From Enoplolaimus lenunculus (taxonomy: Eukaryota > Nematoda > Enoplea > Enoplida > Thoracostomopsidae): DNA of 64,000 nucleotides. The stretch's first letter is position 1. Every line of letters begins with the position of its first letter. The stretch is from assembly GCA_030248215.1 (NCBI GenBank), contig JASANG010002430.1, positions 1 to 64,000 of the forward strand, given 5' to 3'. Below are positions 22,001-34,341 of this stretch, piece after piece. Under the pieces are notes generated by a model. The model searched no databases. It saw only the letters and a program-made list of their open reading frames with translations, and was not told the DNA's origin. The position numbers were made by a program, and so were the translations under genes.

Positions 22001-25000
22001 ATTGACGAATTTCCATTACATCAGGAGCTGCTTGAGTCGAAGTAATTGTTGTTTGTCTGTCTGCTTTGTTTTGCTAAATAACCGGTGTAGCTTTTATGCA
22101 TGTGTGATTCGAAAAGAATTATTTTGTTTTGTTTGAAACTTTTTGGTGCTACCAAGCGTTTAGATTGCGAATACTTGTCATATATGCACGAATTCCTAAA
22201 ATGTCTAATTAAGATATAATTTAAAACATTGTTTTTTTAAAATACGTATTTAATACTAAGTTTTTATTCTACGCATGTTTCTTATTGATACTTAGATACA
22301 TGTACATTTGCTATTTGTGACTGTTCTTAGAATAAGCCCTACTGTTGAGCTGAAGGCTCAGAAAGCAATTGACCGATTTTTTTCGCAACCAGATTTTCGA
22401 CTATCTTCTCCGTGTGTACATACAAGTATCAAAGCGTATGCTAGAAGTACAAGTGTTGACTTGAGCGCGAGCGCCACCAATGACAAAGGTTGGTTGATTT
22501 TTATTATAACAGAAAGTTCGCGTGGCGTAGCAGTCATTCCAATTCAGTATGCAAATGAAATTCTGATTGCACGAAAAAGCGCGATCTTAATATTTCGACC
22601 TTTTTAATCTGTATCATTTGCAATAATGTGCGAAAAATGCCTGCAATTCTGTTAAGCTTAATAATACCTGGTGCTTATATTAGTTCTTGTATGTATATAT
22701 AGACACGGAAATAATCATAGATGCATGTTTGATCTGGCGCATACTAATTGCATATAAGACTCGATATGTATAAAGTGTGGGCCCTGAAAATTTCTAGTTT
22801 TAATTCCAGCATAAGTTTTCTGTTCTAATTTCGATTCCGGTTTAATTCAGTTCCTTTTGCAGTCTGTTGGACGGATTCGGTTTTTGGTGTGTTTCAGCGT
22901 TAAAAATTCAAATTAGCTTGTTTTGTATTTTAGAAGCCGAATCTCAAAGAACAGAGTCGTCTGCACCAAACACAGGTAATGCTTTATTGCATTTGTTCTG
23001 GTTGAATGAGGCAACATCTGAGCAGTGAAAACTGAAATTATTTATTCAAAGGAAGCAAAGCTACTAGAAAATTAAGAGTTAATTAATGTTTTAACATTTT
23101 GGAAGCCCAATGTTGAATGCTTTAATTTCCACATACAGCGATGAGTTATTTAGTTTTTGCTTGGGAAAGCTATGTTAGTAGTTGGAGAAAAATAGTTTAT
23201 TGAAATATGTCGAAAACAACGACTAAATTATGAAGCTTGAGTAAATTTGTTTTAGCAGTGGGTTGCCTTGTGTCACTTAGCCAACAAAGTTTCAGTATTT
23301 AATCGCACCACTTACCCTACTGTCTTATGGAGTTCTTATTTACAATTGGTGTTGTACCGTTTCAGTGTCTTGTCAAACCATACTGACAATTCCTCCTGAC
23401 GTTGATGTTATGCAGTTTTTTGGTAAGAACTGAAATCATTTTGCGTTACTGTTATTTTAAAGCAACCTGTGTACATAACGCTTACTTTATTAACTGTGTC
23501 GTATGTTGTTAATATATAAGGTAATAAAATAATTAGGCAGTTGACTTTTGGCACTAAGTTGCGAAAACCAGTAAACTAAGTTTTGGCAGTAGTAAGATTG
23601 ACTTCTGAAACATTGTTGTTGGTATGCAAATATTGAGCTTAATGCTGTCTTATACTCTGATATACAGCTGCAAAGAACTCTTCATGTCGTTCTTAACAAA
23701 GGCTTTTTGTTTTGGTTTCTACGTCAGAAAAATCTTTGTGGTATACACTAAAATTAATTATAACTGGCTTCTCCACAGCGGGGGGCCCCAGCACTTTTCG
23801 AAATTTTCATTTTCTCCCCGGCGAAAATTTTGCCGCCCCCAGGAAAGGCCCCCCGGCGAATTTTCGGCCGCCCCCCAGCAAATTTTTTTGCTGGGGGTTC
23901 CCAGCACTTTTCTAAGCCAAAAATTTTCAATGTTAAAACATAAAGACCTGGACTTTTTTTGAGGCGGACATTCGGCAAAATGTGATTTTATATTACACTG
24001 AGTACTCATAATTTTTTTAATAGCGTTACAAATACCAGTAGTAACTAATACAATTCAATAATGAACTGAAAAAAGCACAATTATATAAGACCGTTTCAGG
24101 GCATACAGCATTCGAAAGTACCTTGCAGCAGCAAGTTCAACCCGCCTGAGCCTTATAATAAACTGAAGCTGTGACTAATATATAATATATATATATTAAT
24201 CACAGTTTCAATTATAGATTATCTATATTTTATATAATTGTGCTTCTTTCAACTTCTGGTTAAGTTGTCAGTATATACGTAATATTAGTTAAAATTATTG
24301 TTATTAGCGTTTGCGGGGAATTTTTGTCATGTTGAGCGATGAGTAATCTTCAGTTGAGTTGGAAACACGATCTAGAATAAAAAAATGGTCCAAAAAGTCG
24401 GCCTGCAAAATTTTGAGGCTGCCCCCCAGGACCCCCCAGATCATCTGCCCCCCCCCCAGGAAAACTGCCCCTCAGCAAAATTCGCTGCCCCCAGGAACCT
24501 CCTGCCCCCCCCCCCGGAAACGCCCCCCGGCCGAAATTTACAAGCTGTGGCGAAGCCAGTATAAGATTTCTGCTAGACTGAAAATAATGAAAATTAGGGA
24601 AAGCTTAGAAATTTCATTTTATTTGTAGTAAATCTTAGGTATATTTATTATTTGGCGTAAGGTATGTAACTTATGTTCGATATCTGAAAATTTTGAGGTC
24701 CGTCGCATGTTTACCATGAATCCGGGTTTGAAACTTCTAAAAACACATCGTCCGAAGCAAACGCAAGTATAATGAGTTTAAGACGGAAATTGTTTGTTGG
24801 CGCTGAAGATTCGTCTATGGAAGAGTATGTTCGATACTATATAGGGTGGTGCTTTACTTTTCTCTAGTTTGATGTTTTCCTATAATGTGTTTGCTGTATG
24901 ACATCGGACGGCACAGCAAGTCAAATAATTTTACTTGCGCCGCCTCACAAGATTAGCTCCACTTGCCACCGATGGTTTTAAGTACGCGTTTTAAATTTGA

Positions 25001-28000
25001 ATTGAAACTTAAAATATGTTATGTATAGTACTGTTTGGTTGTTTTTCCCTGATAATCTGTTTAATCTCAAATAAATAAATTGAGTCCGACACTGAAAATA
25101 TATTCTATTTGAATATTTTTGCCTTAACTGAGCTATTACGTTTTCTGTATTAGTACTTTTAGTTGAATTTTAATGATAGTAGTTTATATGAGATGGTCTA
25201 TCTTCACAAGCATATACGTAGCTTTAGCGCTACTATTTTTAGTCTTTATAGTTTTGCGTTATTTTTACTAGTGCTCAGCGCTGTCTTGTTTTACCAAATT
25301 ACAAATATTGAATTTCTTCAGGGCCTCGACAAAAATGTTCATTAATGACCAAACTAACAATTTATTTTATATTTTAAGCTCGTCGAACTCAAATGATGAA
25401 CAAGAAAATGGTGACAGCAGTCAGTTAAATTTGTCGATGGATGGAACACGTGTATCTTATGGTTCGGTAAGATAAATTGATTGTTGGTGTTTTATTTTCC
25501 AACCAACAGACGTGTTCTCAGCTGTTTGTAGCACAACTAGTTAGTTAGTAATATGGGTTATAAAGTACGAGAAAATTGTTATAAGTTTTTAATCTTAATA
25601 AGTTACAAGGCCTTTTCTCAACTGGTGCTGTGATAGATGCTACTCAGCTTAAGAATACGGGCACATAATTGAATAGGATTTGGTGAACGAAACTGATATT
25701 GAAATTTTTATCATCATTTCCAAACATAAATTTACAGGTATTAAAGTTTAATACTATTCCCTCTAGATATGCGTATATTATTTATTCCGTAATGTTGTTG
25801 TTGTAACGCCTTTGTGCTACGAGTCACCGTTGATGTCGAAACCAAGGAGTGTGGCAGCTTCAACCAGCTTCGTCCATAAAGCTTCTGGCGTCAGAGACGT
25901 CGGATTGGCCGGGCAATTGAACAAATGTATCGTGTCATGAGGAGTCGCGGAGCACAAGGGGCACGCATCCACTACATCATGGTTGATCTTGGCCAGATAA
26001 TTATTTAGGATGCTTGAGTAGCCAGCACGGAGTTGGGCTAGCTTGCAACGGGTGCTCCTGGACAGTTTCTTCTCGTTTGACAGTGGCGGTGGGTAGCCTC
26101 CCAGCAGGACCGGTGGTTTGTAGTTTCTGACTCCATCTTGATGTGCTTTGTCATGGATGATCTTGAGCAAAGCGCGATATTTTTTGTTGTCAAGTGGACC
26201 TATGTCATGACAACGATTGTGATCTGGAAACGTACTGGCGAGAGTGTGCCGCACGAGGCGGCCGGGGATCGCTGGATTATTGGCGACTTGATGGTTGATA
26301 TGGTCTTGACGGTGACATCTGAGGAAATACTGCTCCGACAGCATCAGGTTGTGCTCTTTGACTGGTAGCATACTGGTTTTTAGATGGAGGTGCTCTTCTT
26401 TCGTTTTCCGCAGGCATCCGGTTACAGTACGGCTGGCACTGTTTTGCTGGCGTTGGAGTGCTTGCCATCTGCTACTGGAAAGGCCTGGAGACCATACGGG
26501 GTCACCGTAGTTGAGCACTGATCTTCCGATCGCTTTATTGGTGACTAGCAGGGTTTCTTTCTGCTTACCCCATGTTGATCCAGATATCGCGCGTAAAACT
26601 GCGTTTCGCTTACGTAGGGCGCCAGTAACCTGAGTGGCGTGGTGCGAAAACGTCAGCATCCTGTCGAAAATAACTCCCAAAATTTTCGGTTTTGATGTTG
26701 TTGGGATTGTTGAGCCATTGACTTTGATCGGCAGCGCTTTGTTGACTTCATGTGTGAACGTGGTGAACGTTGTTGCAGTTGATTTACCTGGTGAGAGCCG
26801 AAGATGGCGGTTTTGGAGCCAGTCGGACAGGGTTGTTAGGTACCGGTTTAGACGATCACACAGCGGCTGGATTGTTGGCCCGGATGTTAACAGCGACATG
26901 TCATTGGCATACGAAACCAGTTTGATGTTTGGTGGTGGAATAGGAGACTTTGACATTACCAGGTTGAACAATGTTGGTGATAGGATGGCGCCTTGGGGGA
27001 CACCTTGTTGCACTACCCGGGACCTTGATTTAACACCGCGGAATTCGACGTATTGTTGACGACCACGTAGGTATGATGAGAGCCATCGTTTGAGACCGTC
27101 GGGAATTGCCAGATCAATTATGTCACCAAGGAGTTGGTGGTGCGATACTGTATCGAAAGCGGCCTTCAAGTCCAAGGCGACTGCGACGGTTCGATCTATG
27201 GGTTTGCGTTTGTTGAAGCCAGTTGCAATGTGGTCATGAATTTCCATCAGAGCAGACATAGTTGATCGACCTGTTACATGGGGGTTTGAAAAATTTAGCA
27301 GGGGGGTAAGAATTTTTAATTACTACCCCCTTACTACTTATTTTGAGCGATTATAGCGTTGAGTATTAACTTTACACTGCATACCCCCTTCGTTTTAAAA
27401 TTTTCATATTTAGTTTTTTTGTTTTTTTGGGGGTTTCCCCCTTCATTAAAATTTTCTCATTTTTAATTTTCTGTAAAAATTGTAAGTTCTTACGTATATA
27501 TTGCATGTGTGTATGTGTGTATACATATTTCGTGTGTATATTATGCATAGATGTGCGGTTGTTTGTGTGTATGTATTAATTAATGTATTGTTATTGTTGT
27601 TGTTGTTGTAGTTGTTGTTGTTGTTGTCAGATGCATGCACCGCTGTTGTTGCGCTGTAAACCTTGGCTAACTGGCTGTTTATATTCGTAGAAAATTATGA
27701 TTGTACGCTTGCAATATATAAAACAATGAGATTTTACGAGACGCAGCAGTATGAAGTTGTTTTAGTGTACCGGTATTAATTGATTTTATGCTTAAGTCAG
27801 GGGAATGAATGGAGGTACGGTTACAGGGGTTTGGGTACCCTCTCTTCTCTTAAGAAGTACAGTCGGGATGTTGCCCAATCTGTATCGTATGTTTTGCATG
27901 TATTACTCTAACTGATGCGGTGACCCCCTTTTTTGCTGCTTTTAAAAAGCAGTTTTGTAGTCTACTGCTCAAGCTTGTTGAAATTTGCTCACACATTCCG

Positions 28001-31000
28001 GCGTTCATACTACACAGCGTGAAAACTTTGACAGTACGAAGCTCACTTTTGCGTACCTTGGTATTGTAACTGATTTATAATGGGATACTCAGGAATAAAG
28101 TTTTAGATTAGTCTAGCTACTAGGTTGTCAGTTTTTTACCAACATTTGTGCAAGCACTGTGTTAAGTCTGTTTAGGGAATGGCTAAATAATCAGAATTTC
28201 TTAATTTGTAAACGGTTGATTGACCCATTCCTTGTTCTTTTAATATTTTCTCTTGACTTTGTAGGACAGTAATTCCAAGAAATGAACTCGGTTTGTAAAA
28301 CCCTGCGAAGTCAAAATATTGGAAGTTCGTGGAATTACTTGAATTTGCGGAATAATTTTGTTTTGAAATTTGTAGATTCTAGTCAAAGCTTAGTTTTTAG
28401 GTAAATTTTTGTAAATTTTAGCGAAAATTTTGTTTTGAATTTTGCGGATTTTCGACAAAACATGGGATTTTTTGACTTTTTGTGCAATTTTAAAGATCAC
28501 GGTTGTTTTCAAAACCTGGGATTCTGGTCAAAATATTTTATTCGGAGAATTTACTTCAAATTCTAATTTCAAAATTTGTTCTAAAAACCCAAGTATTAAG
28601 TCAAAATAAGTTTTTTGTATAATTTTGTGGTAGATTTTTGCTAGAAATTTGTTAGAAAAAACCATAAGAATTATAAACTAAATTAAGCATTTAAGTTTCG
28701 GAAATTCTTTAGTTTTGTAAAGTCGATAAAGTTCATGCTACCCTTTAATTTTACAAGTATAAAAGGGTCGTGCGCTTGCATCTAGAAGGGGCTTCAGTTG
28801 TGTATCGCGGCAGAGTTGTTGCCGGTTGTTATTACGAAATGGCGTTTAGTAGCTTCTGAGTTATTTGGATTTATTCGCTTGGTTAGAGCACAGGTGTGCT
28901 AGTGTTCGGAATTGCTATAGAGCTGTGTGCAAAATATTGGAGTTTTGTGTAGATAATTTGCGGTCTAAGTCTTGGTTTCGGTGAAGCCCTGGGTGGGAAT
29001 TACTTTGTGTTTGTAAACCCCAAGCCTGAAAATTTTTGGACATATTTCCGGAAAAGTCTCAGAAGACAATTTTTTTGCACCTACGGAAGTATAGACCGCA
29101 GATAAGTAGTTTATAGAAAATAGCAGAGTTTGGTTTGTCCTTAAGGACACACTGCCGTTTTACTCATTCATTGCCTATTGGTAAATTAGTTTTGTTCGTT
29201 GCTGTGTGCAGTAGTAATTCAGTAGTAATTGGTGGCCTGTGTGGCCTTATTAGAGGTTTGTTGTGTTTGGTACAAGTAGTGACTACGAATTTTCAACGAA
29301 ATTTACTCAGTAATCAGCGGAATTTTGGGTCGTATTTGACATCTTATCACAGTAGTATTTTGCAATTTGGAAAAGTCTGTGTATCCTGTTTTATTGAGAA
29401 CTCTTGGGTCTGACACGTAGTATGTGTGAAAATTTTATTTTTTGAGAGCCGAAGTATACTGCTCTTTGTGAAGTATAAAGTTTGGTGATTTAGCTAGTGG
29501 TATACGAGAATAGAGAGTGTTTTGGGTAACCCACGGAATACGCTCTTGGGTGTTTTTTTAATCAAATTCTGGGCATATTTTTGGACGGCACTCACGAGTG
29601 TTGACCGTGCGACGTTACAGACCTTTCAGAAAACCATGCTGATGGGTGGCCGGGGTGAAACCGCCAGAGATGGTTGGTAGTAGTAGCTATTCCAGGAGTT
29701 TTGCAGCTGGCGACAGAAGTGATATTGGCCTGTATGATGACGATTCATTGCTTGGTTTTCCAGGTTTTAGCAGCGGTATAACTCTTCCGGTTTTCAAAAG
29801 CGCAGGGATTTTGCACGACGTAACTACCAGGTTGAAAAGTTACGCAACTACGAGTGTGCACGGCTGCCTAGATACTTCAGGTGAATCGGAGCGATTTCGT
29901 CAGGTCCTAGAGCCTTTGAATTTTTGGTCGATTTGATGGATTCTGCTACATTTTCTTGATTGAAATCAGGTTGCCATAATTGTAGCTGCTTCAGTTTACG
30001 GATGACTGGTCTTGCTTCCTTCGGATCTGGACTACCAGCGGGACAGTATTGTTTGCATAGACCATTAGCACAGGTTCTTGCTTTATGCACCGGTTTATCT
30101 CCGAACTGGAGCATCACGTTGTCCGGTGCCGGTTTGGGTTTTGTGAACGACATGATAAGCTGCCAGTGAGACGTTCTACCATCTTCCACGTGCTCGCGCC
30201 ATTTCTTCTGCCTGTGCTCTGAGGTGATCTTACTGATTTCACGTGAAAGTCTCCCAATTTCGTCGTCCGAGGCGTTGGATCGTCGAAGTTCATCACGGCG
30301 TACCATCAGGGCGGCGGCTTCGACTGGAAGTCTGGGATACAGCTCCTTGCGGCGGCCGGTTGGGACAGTGAGCTTCGCAGCACGTTGGATTATGTTGCGG
30401 AGAGCCTTCTAACCTTCGAAAGGGCACGTTGGAGTTTGCGTGCGGGCGAAGTCGGCTTCCGTAATTTCTATAAATTTGGTCCAATTAGCTTTCCTGAAGT
30501 TCACGTCGGTGCCCGGCGCGGAGGACACCTTCTCGAGACTTCGTTCAATTGCGATCATAATGGGCAGGTGGTCGGAGCCCAGCGATTTTTAGACTGACCA
30601 TGAGCATATGCAGACGAGCGACGAGCTGACGATTGTGAGGTCAGGGGAGCTGTCACAGGTAGATGTGCTTCGTGTGGGCAGATCTTCGTTCAGGACTGCG
30701 ACATCTTCGTCATCGGTTTGGTCTGCGAGTAACTGACCACGGGGATCCGGTTGGCCGGTTGAATTCCAAAGGTCGTGGTGGACGTTGAAATCGCCGACTA
30801 TAATTGCATCCGTCTGCTGAAGACAAGGCTTCCACCTGCAGATTTCTTGACAACTGTTTGAAGCATACTGTACAAAACCACGGTCCGTTATCCCAGACTC
30901 CACGAGAGGGTCCAGGATTCTGTTCAATGCCAGCCATGAATAGAAGCATAAGGATCAGAAGGGCCGGCGTCGGCTGATCCATATCCAAAAAACCCGCGTA

Positions 31001-33356
31001 GGCGTTTCGCAGCGGCGGAGGTGCAGACTTTGGCCAGCTTGCGCTGGATGGTTTCGCTCGATCGATCGATTTTCGTAAAAGCATCTGCATGGAAACCATT
31101 TATTCCGTAATCATGTAATAAGGTGAATTGTTGTAGCCATAATTTTGTGACATGCATTTCTAACATTTTCAAAATTATCGTGTTTCTGTACCTAAATCTA
31201 ATCCGCTTATTATACATTATTAATACTTGTATTCTCTCACAATTCTTCAAGTTTAAGCACAGTCTCACCGGGATCGCGTTTTAAACCCTTGCTGTGATTG
31301 CGATCGCTCGTTTTTTTTGGACGCAATCCGCTTTCAAATGCTATGTTAACTGCGTGCGGTCAGCGTGACCATAACCGCGACTGCACCTGCGGATGTCTAG
31401 TATGAAGTTTTCGGTCGCTTTGTAACCCCGTTAGAGCCCTGGCTTAAGACACGACTGCAACCGCGTCTGTAGACGAGACTGATCGCGATTGAAGACATTT
31501 CATACGCGATTACAAAACCGCAACTGCAGACGCAATCGCAATTACTGATTATTTAATTCTGACCATGACTATATTTTAGGGACATTTGTCAAGCAGCCCA
31601 ATGATTGGCTCTGATAACGATATGTACAGCGAACGTCACGAGTCAAGTACTCCTCGTGCGCGATACCGTATTTCTCCCGAAATTTCACCAATTCAAGGTT
31701 AGTCAGTGCGGTTTATTTTTTATTTTTTTAATTTGGTCTCTGTATCCGAATCCTTTTGCTAATACAATGCACAATCATCCTTATAAAATTTAATTCCGTG
31801 TTGCTTTTCTATACAATCATTTTTTGTGTGTACATTTCAGACGTTCGTAGATCCGCTAAACACTGCAAATTTATTTCTGGATCAGGTACAAATTATTCCA
31901 TTTTATATATTAGTAAACTTGTTAGAAATTTAGGCTGTGTACTGGTTTAAGTCGAAGTTGATTTGCGTTATCGATTAAAGAAGTTGTGGGAACAACGCTT
32001 TTACGCGTGCCAGGTGTCTTGGATCACCTGTAAACTTATTAATATTTTTAAATGTCGATTTCATCAAGAGTTCGATAATCCGAGTTAGAAGAGTATATAA
32101 CAAAACTGACTTCCACATGGTGCAAAATGTACCAGCATGCGTTGCGTTTTTATCGTTTTTTCCGTACTTGGAGGTTATCGGCATCACATTCAGCACACGT
32201 AATATACTGTTCAAAAAACATATTGATATGAAAAATTAAAATATTACCGGTGCAGCAAGTTCTGTTGCACTTGTATCTGAAGAAGTTTCATCGTTAACAA
32301 AAATTAACCTAATGACTTACCCCCTGGACTGGGGGCGGGAAAACGCGTAACGAGTGCTGAATACATTGTTTCTGCACGGCATGCAACCAGTTGCACACTC
32401 TTGTCAAAGGAGGTGATCATCACTCTTTATTTTATTAATTAAATACCGTAAAGTGCACAACTTTAAAGGTTTATTGTCTGTGAAAAAAGACTATCCTGCC
32501 GTCCAGTAATATCCTCGTAGTTGCAAGAATTTACAATGTGTGATTTCGGGCTTTATTTCCAGATAATCATTATTTACCGAACTGTAGTCAATCTGAAACT
32601 CCGCGACGCCGGATTGCAACAATTTCCGTAATGGACAATGATTTGCCTGCAAAACACGTTGAAAATGGTTCATTGAAAGCATTGAGCAAAGAAAATCTTT
32701 GCTTGTTTGAATCCAGTAATACAGCGGAATTCAATGGTATTTCAGCCCGAACAGAGTTGGCTGTAGGCATGAACTTGGATCAGGATAGCGAGATAGGTGA
32801 AGTTCAAGCGGAAACCGAAAAAGAAACCGAAAGATTTAGCCAGAAGATAAATTTGTTGGAAAACATTGCTACAACGGTGACAAGTGGTAGTAGCTGTGGC
32901 CCAGGTTTGTTAGATCAAGTTGGATATCAATCGCTATCGTTGCTGTCAGATACGGGATTTTCAAGTGGATGCTGGACAAGTGGTTCAACCGCAGCGTCTT
33001 CTGGCGATCGAGTTTCGGTGCGCTGGGAAAGTGGCGCAAGGTCGTTTGAGTCGATAAAAAGCTCGGTAGGCCACGTTGAAAGGCCATATTTTAATACCAC
33101 CGTGTGGATGACTGAACCTGTTGAAGTAGAGCAGCATCAAATGAACAGTACTTGTGTTCAACATGGATTGTCTGATGTCCAAGAGAATGAAGGTATTGTA
33201 GGAAATATTGAGAATTTGTCACCGATTTTAAAACCCATGGCAATGGACCGAGCTAAATGTGTTGCAAGGGCAGAAAATAGAGGTCAACATCTACAATTGG
33301 TTGACTCGAATAGTGAAATCGGTGAATTTTCGACTGGGAAACGGTTGGAGTTTTAA
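19096..33356 (+). CDS. BORA: Bora (protein aurora borealis), Aurora-A/Plk1 cofactor
   Basis: Bora binds Aurora A and presents Plk1 for activation at mitotic entry. Exons: 19096-19368, 19586-19744, 21947-22041, 22331-22488, 22934-22975, 23366-23422, 24698-24824, 25379-25466, 31580-31697, 31841-31885 and 32563-33356. Every junction keeps frame (1956 nt, 651 residues; human about 559). Family landmarks in order: NPFDNIEQLEQYTFSPSVF (about 117-135; human NPFESPSDY..SPSVF), GWSIEQMSVINPADIDE (about 149-165; human RWSIDQLAVINPVEIDP), KAQKAIDRFF (human KRQKAIEEFF), CQTILTIPPDVDV, MSLRRKLFVG (about 287-296; human SLRRKLF) and ISPEISPI. The long last exon is Ser/Glu-rich, as in the family. Exon 1's donor (CACGTAGGT) and the tail of exon 1 are uncertain. 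Intron 8 (6.1 kb) holds an antisense LINE. Confidence 0.88.
19905..20265. repeat. Degenerate tandem repeat, about 145 bp x 3, Bora intron 2
   Basis: Each unit has CAAATTAGCTATTAGCTAA, TTTGTAGACAATTTATT and AAAAACCCTTTATTG in order, with much divergence. Confidence 0.65.
20752..21895. repeat. 596-bp tandem duplication, Bora intron 2
   Basis: Two direct copies start at 20752 and 21348 (AGTCACTTTTTGAAAAA). They differ at a few bases and small indels; the second ends near 21895, just before the 21947 exon. Conserved points include GGGATCACACATTTCGAATA and GAACGGGCCCAAATTTGTCG. The duplication looks recent. No coding capacity. Confidence 0.9.
23763..24560. mobile_element. TIR element with long C-tracts, Bora intron 6
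   Basis: Ends ACTGGCTTCTCCACAGC and GCTGTGGCGAAGCCAGT are inverted with one mismatch. Inside each end lie blocks of six to twelve C alternating with CAGGAAA/GGAAA and AAATTTT. The 350-bp core is AT-rich. No ORF of note; GC content stands out sharply from the intron. Class not recognised. Confidence 0.65.
25793..27290 (-). mobile_element. LINE, 3' part: reverse transcriptase and C-terminal zinc knuckle
   Basis: A 480-codon open frame (27259 to 25817) covers the RT from the RSTMSALMEI block through ALDLKAAFDTV, GVPQGAILSPTLFNLV (about 87-101) and the catalytic box YANDMSLL (117-124; the family has YADD), then the thumb region and a Cys/His tail CPLCSATPHDTIHLFNCP typical of Jockey-superfamily and CR1-like LINEs. 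A short 3' UTR ends in (CAA)n at about 25793-25805. The first catalytic Asp is Asn, so the enzyme should be inactive. The copy lies antisense inside Bora intron 8. The 5' part is at 29590-31110. Confidence 0.9.
27440..27640. repeat. Microsatellite tract (GT-rich, then TTG repeats)
   Basis: ATGTGTGTATGTGTGTATAC-type runs are followed by TTATTGTTGTTGTTGTTG and a second TTG run. Confidence 0.9.
28758..28800 (+). promoter_or_regulatory. TATA-box plus initiator-like block
   Basis: GTATAAAAGGG is followed about 35 bp later by CTTCAGTTGTG, resembling an arthropod-style TCAGTT initiator. It lies inside the 2.3-kb insert and could be that element's own promoter. Motif match only. Confidence 0.3.
29590..31110 (-). 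mobile_element. LINE, 5' part: 2A-like peptide, zinc finger, endonuclease, RT start
   Basis: Read on the minus strand: a frame from 31099 gives LLFMAGIEQNPGP (a 2A-like motif) and WFCTVCFKQL (start of the Cys finger that follows it in such LINEs). Then, after an internal deletion of most of the endonuclease N-half, IIVGDFNVHHDLWN (APE-type catalytic box), LGSDHLPI, a linker with KALGPDEIAPIHLKYL, and decayed YRPISLLSPAAKLLE up to HQHGF. At least two frame changes and a stop (between IVSSS..WSV and KSLGSDH) interrupt it. Same orientation and probably the same insertion as 25793-27290. Confidence 0.85.
31265..31545. repeat. Degenerate GC-rich repeat built from GACCGCAACTGCG-like units
   Basis: Units such as ACCGCGACTGCACCTGCGG and GACTGCAACCGCGTCTG recur on both strands, with one TGTAACCCCGTTAGAG phrase as in family A. 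It lies at the right end of Bora intron 8, just before the 31580 exon. Probably an old TIR element. Confidence 0.45.
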
Positions 33357-34341
33357 CTGTTTGGTCTTCTGAATACAGCGTTGCGAGGAACATATCACTA
33401 CGAAATGGTGCAAAAAATAAGGCATGCATTAGAATAAACTACTGACTTGTAGAAATAAAAATTCTCTTTTCACTACGCTCGCTCGCCAAAGACTTTTTGC
33501 ATCACATTTCACTTTTCCAAGATTCCGAATGTGTCCTTCGTTTTAAAGTGTGTATGTTGTAAACGCTACACTAACAATGTTGTCTCGATTTGTAACTGAG
33601 TTTTATCAGGCTTTTTGTTTTGGTTACTTTTTAAATTGAAATCATGTGTTGAAATGTGAAATTGAATATGCATTAGGTTATTCGTATATTTCATACACAA
33701 AAGCGATACCAAAATGCTGCCTAATGAACTCCACAGACAATTTTTGTAAGACGGTTAACATGTTAGATAAAAAAACAGACAATATTTCAGCCACTAAAAT
33801 ATATTCTTTTTGGAATTATATTCGGCTGCTTTTAGGAAATTGTTGGCGTTTCATGATGCATTACAAATGTTTTAACTTGACATTTTCTCACTCGTGGTAC
33901 ATAATCGTACAATATGCGTGTGTCTTTATTAGTTACGCAAACTTACTGGTATGATACATTTGGTCTCAGTCTTCACGAAACGCATTGTTGTACTTTGAGA
34001 ATGCTTCAACAAAAATTTCTATCTGATTCCAAAGAGAATAAGGTGAAAAAATCCGAAATAAGGGGTCAAATAATCTTGGTGAAACGTTTAAAAATTTAGA
34101 AATTGCTAGTATTTTCCATGAAAACACTAATTTTTGTAACAATTTTGCGTGAGTTTGTGGATAAATTGTAAACGAAAATGGAAGCATTTAAATTAATGCG
34201 ATTTTTTAAATTAATCAGCCGTTGATAACTTTGCAGACGATACTCGTAACAGTTTGTATTGTGTCATATTGATAATGCTGAATGCTCACATATACCAAAG
34301 GCTTCTAAATAAATATCTGTTAAACTTTTGTGAGCGATTAA
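33357..34341. other. Bora 3' flank
   Basis: AATAAA-type signals follow the stop, the best in AGAAATAAAAATTC near 33453. The rest is AT-rich with chance ORFs and no recognised gene or repeat. Confidence 0.4.

Larger units (their letters stand above)
27291..29589. other. About 2.3 kb of unrelated DNA between the two LINE parts
   Basis: It holds a GTGT/TTG microsatellite tract (27500-27640), G/T-rich skewed plus strand, repeated TTTTGAAATTTG-type phrases (28270-28640), and a promoter-like block near 28758. The LINE reading breaks off at about 29590 and resumes at about 27285, at roughly the same point of the RT. This suggests an insertion into one LINE, though two separately truncated copies are possible. 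No ORF recognised. Confidence 0.45.

Noticed and set aside
23624-24009. Overlapping proline/glycine-rich ORFs on both strands
   Set aside because: They translate the C-tract TIR element, not a protein gene.
26138-27059. Plus-strand ORFs antisense to the LINE RT
   Set aside because: Shadows of the 480-codon RT frame.
27440-27640. Asn-rich small protein on the minus strand
   Set aside because: It is a translation of the TTG microsatellite.
32869-33182. Minus-strand ORFs over the last Bora exon
   Set aside because: They are shadows of the coding plus strand.
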